Assembly: GCA_017861475.1 (NCBI GenBank)
Contig: JAGFXV010000100.1
Location: 1 to 9,440, forward strand
Origin: Bacillota bacterium
GTDB taxonomy: Bacteria; Bacillota; Syntrophomonadia; Syntrophomonadales; Syntrophomonadaceae
Length of the DNA: 9,440 nt
Direction: 5' to 3'
Shown here: positions 6,608 through 9,440 of the stretch, piece after piece
Numbering within the stretch: position 1 is the first letter of the stretch
How the letters are laid out: the number at the start of each line of letters is the position of its first letter
Made by a program: the position numbers and the translations under genes
The notes under the pieces: generated by a model
What the model was told of the DNA's origin: nothing
The model's input: the letters and a program-made list of their open reading frames with translations, nothing else
The model's database searches: none

Positions 6608-7599
6608 TCAACTTCAACAATGGCCATCAAAACATAGGGACCGTAAACGCAGCAGAGAATTTGTACCGGTCGATCCAGGGTGTTTTTGAATTTATAATCT
6701 TCACATCCCCATGACACTGTCGCATCAAGTTGGGGGGGACAGTATTTTACCGGCAAAGAATGGGGATGCCTTTCAATGACTTGCATGCCGGATGCCAGCG
6801 TGGCGTTGTAAAGTGTGCTGGAAGCCTGGCATATCCCTCCGCCGATGCCGTTAATAACTTTATTACCGGAAAAAATCGGCGCACTTTTATAGCCTGCCTG
6901 GCTGGTTCTTTGACCGACGGTTTTATTATATGAGAAAACCTCACCGCTGTTTAATATCGTTCCATTGATTTTCTCGCAGGCCAGAATAATATTATTGGTT
7001 CGTCCTTCCGAACTATTAATCAAGGTGGTATAAAAAGAACCGATCATTGTTTTATATCGCCAACGAATGCCAAGCTCTGGCCCCAATGCGCCCCAATTGG
7101 GCAAATTCTCCGGTGGAGTAGGAATGATCTCCTGATAATTGGCGCTTTGTAAAATGATAAGCGGTCCCTGACTTTTATACATTACAACATAGGAAAAGCC
7201 TTGCGCCAGCCTGCGTAAGGGTAAATATACGACTTCCGATTGCTCCAGAGGAGTCAAGCTATCAAGCGGCGCTGTGCTGATGTATTCCAGCGGCAAAAAG
7301 GTTTGTGCAATGTCCGAATAGCTAACCTGTAAAGTACCGTTGGCCTGAAATACATAATTACATGAAAATAGTTGGGCGGCATCTTTTAAAGAAACCATAC
7401 TTTGTCCTATTTGATTAACACAAATGGAAGGTATGGTTTGAGTTTTATCATCCAGAATTATTGTACAGGGCAGGGGAGTTAAAAATGGCTTATCCGTTGA
7501 CTGTTCAATCGGCAAATCAGAAGCCATGGCAGATGAATGAAAGATAAGCAGTAATAATAGTATGCTTATCAGGAGCAGAACGGATCTTGGTCGGGGCAT
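6604..7599 (-). CDS. VanW-family exported protein with N-terminal stalk-like domain
   Basis: This 331-residue protein has an N-terminal signal sequence (hydrophobic residues 7-20, then SSAMAS with likely cleavage near 25-27). Residues about 45-155 resemble the copper-amine-oxidase N-terminal-like (stalk) domain common in clostridial surface proteins, with a VSLKDAAQLF segment and a YLPLRRLAQ segment. Residues about 186-320 are the VanW core: GSFYTTL, NSGEVFSYN, GYKSAPIF, the hallmark GGGICQASSTLYNA (253-266), RHPHSLPVKY and DATVSWG. VanW was named from vancomycin-resistance clusters, but its biochemical role is unknown and no vanA/vanB-type resistance genes are here. ATG 7599 is supported by GGAGGT six bases upstream. 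The 3' end overlaps the stop codon of the M14 gene by four bases with no terminator between them. Confidence 0.9.
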   Translation of the reverse strand: MPRPRSVLLLISILLLLLIFHSSAMASDLPIEQSTDKPFLTPLPCTIILDDKTQTIPSICVNQIGQSMVSLKDAAQLFSCNYVFQANGTLQVSYSDIAQTFLPLEYISTAPLDSLTPLEQSEVVYLPLRRLAQGFSYVVMYKSQGPLIILQSANYQEIIPTPPENLPNWGALGPELGIRWRYKTMIGSFYTTLINSSEGRTNNIILACEKINGTILNSGEVFSYNKTVGQRTSQAGYKSAPIFSGNKVINGIGGGICQASSTLYNATLASGMQVIERHPHSLPVKYCPPQLDATVSWGCEDYKFKNTLDRPVQILCCVYGPYVLMAIVEVD

Positions 7600-7738
7600 A
7601 GCATTACCTCCATAAATTTATGTTTACTAACTATATATATGGTCCGGACGTATCCTTTTATGTTAGCAAATAAGAACCCCACCCACTGACGCAATCAGAG
7701 ATTGCTTGCGGGTCCCGGGAACCTTGTTGTTTCACAAT
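7600..7738 (-). promoter_or_regulatory. VanW-gene 5' region with potential structured leader
   Basis: On the minus strand, a nested stem can form: ACCCGC (7708-7713) with GTGGGT (7681-7686, one G-U pair) outside, and GCAATC/GATTGC (7691-7696 with 7700-7705) around a three-base loop inside. A CCCGGG palindrome lies just upstream, and an eight-base palindrome GTCCGGAC (7642-7649) and an AT-rich run (7631-7640) lie nearer the gene. No known riboswitch class was recognised, and no -35/-10 pair was convincing. Confidence 0.35.
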
Positions 7739-7766
7739 AAAAAACCGTAGCTTTTAAAACTACGGT
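7739..7766 (-). terminator. Rho-independent terminator of the intact MBL gene
   Basis: ACCGTAG (7744-7750) pairs with CTACGGT (7760-7766). The loop CTTTTAAAA can add four further A-T pairs across a one-base bulge. On the minus strand the stem is followed directly by six Ts (7739-7744). It lies 68 bp past the stop of the MBL gene at 7835 and separates that gene from the VanW gene downstream on the same strand. Confidence 0.85.
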
Positions 7767-7834
7767 ATAGTGAGACGAAAATTAAATTGTGATATCGGCA
7801 ATGGACAACGGGTAAATTAATTAGCTAAACAATG

Positions 7835-8518
7835 CTAGCGGTATTGCTGCAGGTAAGATTCTATATAACGGCGAACCTCCGGCGCCGGGGAATAGATTCC
7901 GAAGTGTCCTTCGCAGAGAATATCAGCTTCCAGTTTAAGTAGTTTGTGCATAGAATTTCGCCATTGCTTGAGATCCGATCCCCAGGCCTGATTGAAAGGA
8001 CCGTGAATGTCCTGTCCAAAGAGGACTTTTTGGCTATCCATGATGACCGTAACGGCAATACCGCCCTTTGTGTGACCGGGAATATGAACCCAGTCCAGCT
8101 GCAGACCATCCAGATCCAGATGTCCAGTATCACCTTTCAAAACGGTATCCACCTCCACGGGATGATAGGTCACTCCATACCAACTGGCCGCTGTGAGCTG
8201 AGGTAAGCCTTCTTCAATAGCCGGCAATTCCAATTGATGCGCGATAACTTTGGCCTGCAGCGTCTGCTTCAATTCGTGCAGACCGCCGATGTGATCGATA
8301 TGTCCATGAGTAGCGACAATGTATTTGATATTTACCTGGTCTATTCCGGAAGAATTGATGTTGTTCAGGATTCTTGCTGCACTTTTACCGGCACCGGTAT
8401 CGATTAAAGCAGAACAGGATGGACCCTCTACCAGATAAACCAGACAATCATCCGGGCTTGACAGGTGCCCGCCGCCGACTTGATAAACATGCGGACAAAC
8501 CTCAATGATTTTTTTCAT
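7835..8518 (-). CDS. Metallo-beta-lactamase-fold metal-dependent hydrolase
   Basis: This 227-residue cytosolic protein has a complete glyoxalase-II-type MBL metal site: His71, His73, Asp75 and His76 in THGHIDHIGG, His149 in PGHTKGG, Asp170 in LFGQDIHG, and His205 in EGHFGIY. The substrate is unknown; hydroxyacylglutathione hydrolase-like thioesterases and many other hydrolases share this pattern. ATG 8518 is chosen because GGAGGT (minus strand, 8527-8532) lies eight bases upstream. An in-frame TTG at 8545 would add nine residues but has no ribosome site. The gene is monocistronic, ends at its own terminator and is divergent from the crotonase gene; a shared thioester-related role is possible but unproven. 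It is only distantly similar to the frameshifted MBL protein at 3223-4204 (different spacing, for example TPGHQDDH against IPGHTKGG). Confidence 0.88.
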   Translation of the reverse strand: MKKIIEVCPHVYQVGGGHLSSPDDCLVYLVEGPSCSALIDTGAGKSAARILNNINSSGIDQVNIKYIVATHGHIDHIGGLHELKQTLQAKVIAHQLELPAIEEGLPQLTAASWYGVTYHPVEVDTVLKGDTGHLDLDGLQLDWVHIPGHTKGGIAVTVIMDSQKVLFGQDIHGPFNQAWGSDLKQWRNSMHKLLKLEADILCEGHFGIYSPAPEVRRYIESYLQQYR

Positions 8519-8555
8519 TCCCTTATACCTCCAGACGATCAACAATTAGATTTGT

Positions 8556-8561
8556 ATTATA
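8556..8561 (-). promoter_or_regulatory. Candidate -10 box for the MBL gene
   Basis: A perfect TATAAT sits on the minus strand 37 bp before the ATG at 8518. No good -35 hexamer lies 16-18 bases upstream, so the assignment is tentative; it could work with an activator. Confidence 0.35.
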
Positions 8562-8634
8562 AATTCTCTTCGCTAAAAATCATCCATTCCCTTTTATATG
8601 AATAGAAAGAATAATATAAATATTCAAACAAATA

Positions 8635-8663
8635 TTGAGTGACATACTGTCATAAGTTATTAT
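8635..8663 (+). promoter_or_regulatory. Sigma-A-type promoter with an operator-like inverted repeat in its spacer
   Basis: TTGAGT (8635-8640) and TATTAT (8658-8663) are separated by exactly 17 bases, each close to the sigma-A consensus. The inverted repeat TGACA-TAC-TGTCA (8640-8652) fills much of the spacer, where a bound repressor would block RNA polymerase. It lies about 50 bp before the crotonase start, leaving a leader of roughly 43 bases. No regulator gene is in the window, so its identity is unknown; TetR- or GntR-type regulators often control acyl-CoA genes. Confidence 0.6.
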
Positions 8664-8712
8664 CAAAGTAACAAATTCAATTCGCATGAAAAAAGGTGAG
8701 GGGGCTGTTTGG

Positions 8713-9440
8713 ATGGAAAATTATCGTGGTGTGGAATACAAGACCGTGCTGGCTTGGGTTGAAGATCACATAGGCTATGTTCAATTTAACCGTCCCAAAG
8801 AATTGAATGCGATTAATCCGAAACTCCTGGAAGAATTATCGGAAGTTCTCACTGCTTTTGATGCTGATCTTGAAGTAAGAGTAATTATCATTTGCGGAGA
8901 TGAAAATGCTTTTTGTGCCGGAGCAGATCTGAAAGAAATGTCTGCAATGAGCGCTTTTGAAGCGAGAAATTATTTGGATCCCAGCCGCAGGGCTATCATG
9001 GAAGATGTTCAGAAACCTGTTATTACGGCAATCAGAGGATTGGCTTTGGGGGGCGGATTCGAAATCATCCTTTCAAGTGATATACGCATAGCCGGGGATA
9101 AAGCCATTTTTGCACTGCCGGAAATTAAACTGGGAATGTTTCCTGGTGGGGGAGGAACCCAGCGCTGGATTCATTCCGGTTCAATATGCACAGCCAAATA
9201 TTATATTTTTACCGGTGATTTTTTTGATGCCCAGACAGCGTTAAAGATGGATTTGATTAATATGGTTGTTCCTGACGACGATGTAATGAACCGGGCGACG
9301 AAGATTGCCAAGAGAATTGCCAAAAAATCAGCATTGGCTTTGCGGGAAGCCAAACAGTGCATCAATAATTCCGTCAATATGGATCTGCGGTCCGGGTTGA
9401 AAAACGAACAGGTTGCCTGGGCGATTCTGTTTTCCTCTAC
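8713..9440 (+). CDS. Enoyl-CoA hydratase/isomerase family protein (crotonase), 3' partial
   Basis: The frame runs off the right edge after 242 complete codons; family members are about 260 residues, so only a short C-terminus is missing. It is a crotonase-fold protein. The oxyanion-hole segments are CAGADLKEM (68-76) and ALGGGFE (111-117). Both catalytic glutamates of classic enoyl-CoA hydratase are present: Glu117 in GGGFE and Glu137 in LPEIKLG, followed by the PGGGGTQR segment. This supports hydration of 2-enoyl-CoA, for example crotonyl-CoA to 3-hydroxybutyryl-CoA in fatty-acid or butyrate metabolism, though chain length and direction cannot be read. ATG 8713 follows a purine-rich AGGTGAGGGGG segment about seven bases upstream. 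A promoter with an inverted repeat lies at 8635-8663. Other acyl-CoA genes may follow outside the window. Confidence 0.92.
   Translation, partial: MENYRGVEYKTVLAWVEDHIGYVQFNRPKELNAINPKLLEELSEVLTAFDADLEVRVIIICGDENAFCAGADLKEMSAMSAFEARNYLDPSRRAIMEDVQKPVITAIRGLALGGGFEIILSSDIRIAGDKAIFALPEIKLGMFPGGGGTQRWIHSGSICTAKYYIFTGDFFDAQTALKMDLINMVVPDDDVMNRATKIAKRIAKKSALALREAKQCINNSVNMDLRSGLKNEQVAWAILFSS

Noticed and set aside
6604..7599. VanW gene as evidence of glycopeptide resistance
   Set aside because: VanW-family proteins are widespread in clostridia, and no van ligase, dehydrogenase or dipeptidase gene is present.
7835..8545. Longer form of the intact MBL protein starting at TTG 8545
   Set aside because: The TTG has no Shine-Dalgarno, while ATG 8518 has GGAGGT at a proper distance.

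Overview
The window reads as chromosomal DNA of a moderate-GC, Gram-positive anaerobe of the Firmicutes, most likely class Clostridia and perhaps near the Peptococcaceae/Desulfitobacteriaceae. This is inferred from strong AGGAGG-type ribosome sites, a VanW protein with a stalk-like N-terminus, secreted peptidoglycan-active proteins with Gram-positive signal peptides, and a crotonase. There are eight protein loci. The first is cut by the left edge and the last by the right edge. No tRNA, rRNA, CRISPR array, IS element or phage gene was seen.

Region 1 (1-3129, + strand) holds the most unusual gene: a large soluble protein joining a degenerate PfkB/ribokinase-like domain, an AAA+ ATPase and a C-terminal SLOG/LOG-type Rossmann domain. 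It is followed 54 bp later by a small YccF-family membrane protein. SLOG domains are predicted nucleotide-ligand sensors, so a sensor/ATPase beside a membrane protein is worth testing as a signalling or stress module.

Region 2 (3130-4325, + strand) holds a metallo-beta-lactamase-fold hydrolase whose motifs are split between two frames by a frameshift near 3512-3530. Two hairpins follow it, the second a clear intrinsic terminator.

Region 3 (4326-7599) is a cell-envelope cluster of three separately transcribed secreted proteins: a peptidoglycan-binding NlpC/P60-like hydrolase (-), an M14 zinc carboxypeptidase (+) and a VanW-family protein with an N-terminal stalk-like domain (-). The last two converge and their stop codons overlap. 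The 398 bp between the first two carries a short imperfect palindrome of a common intergenic-repeat type and a perfect Shine-Dalgarno in front of a nine-codon ORF.

Region 4 (7600-9440) has a possibly structured leader before the VanW gene, an intrinsic terminator, an intact second MBL-fold hydrolase (-) and, divergently, a 3'-truncated enoyl-CoA hydratase (+). The hydratase promoter carries an inverted repeat between its -35 and -10 boxes, as expected for repressor control. All functional calls come from reading motifs by eye; no database search was run.
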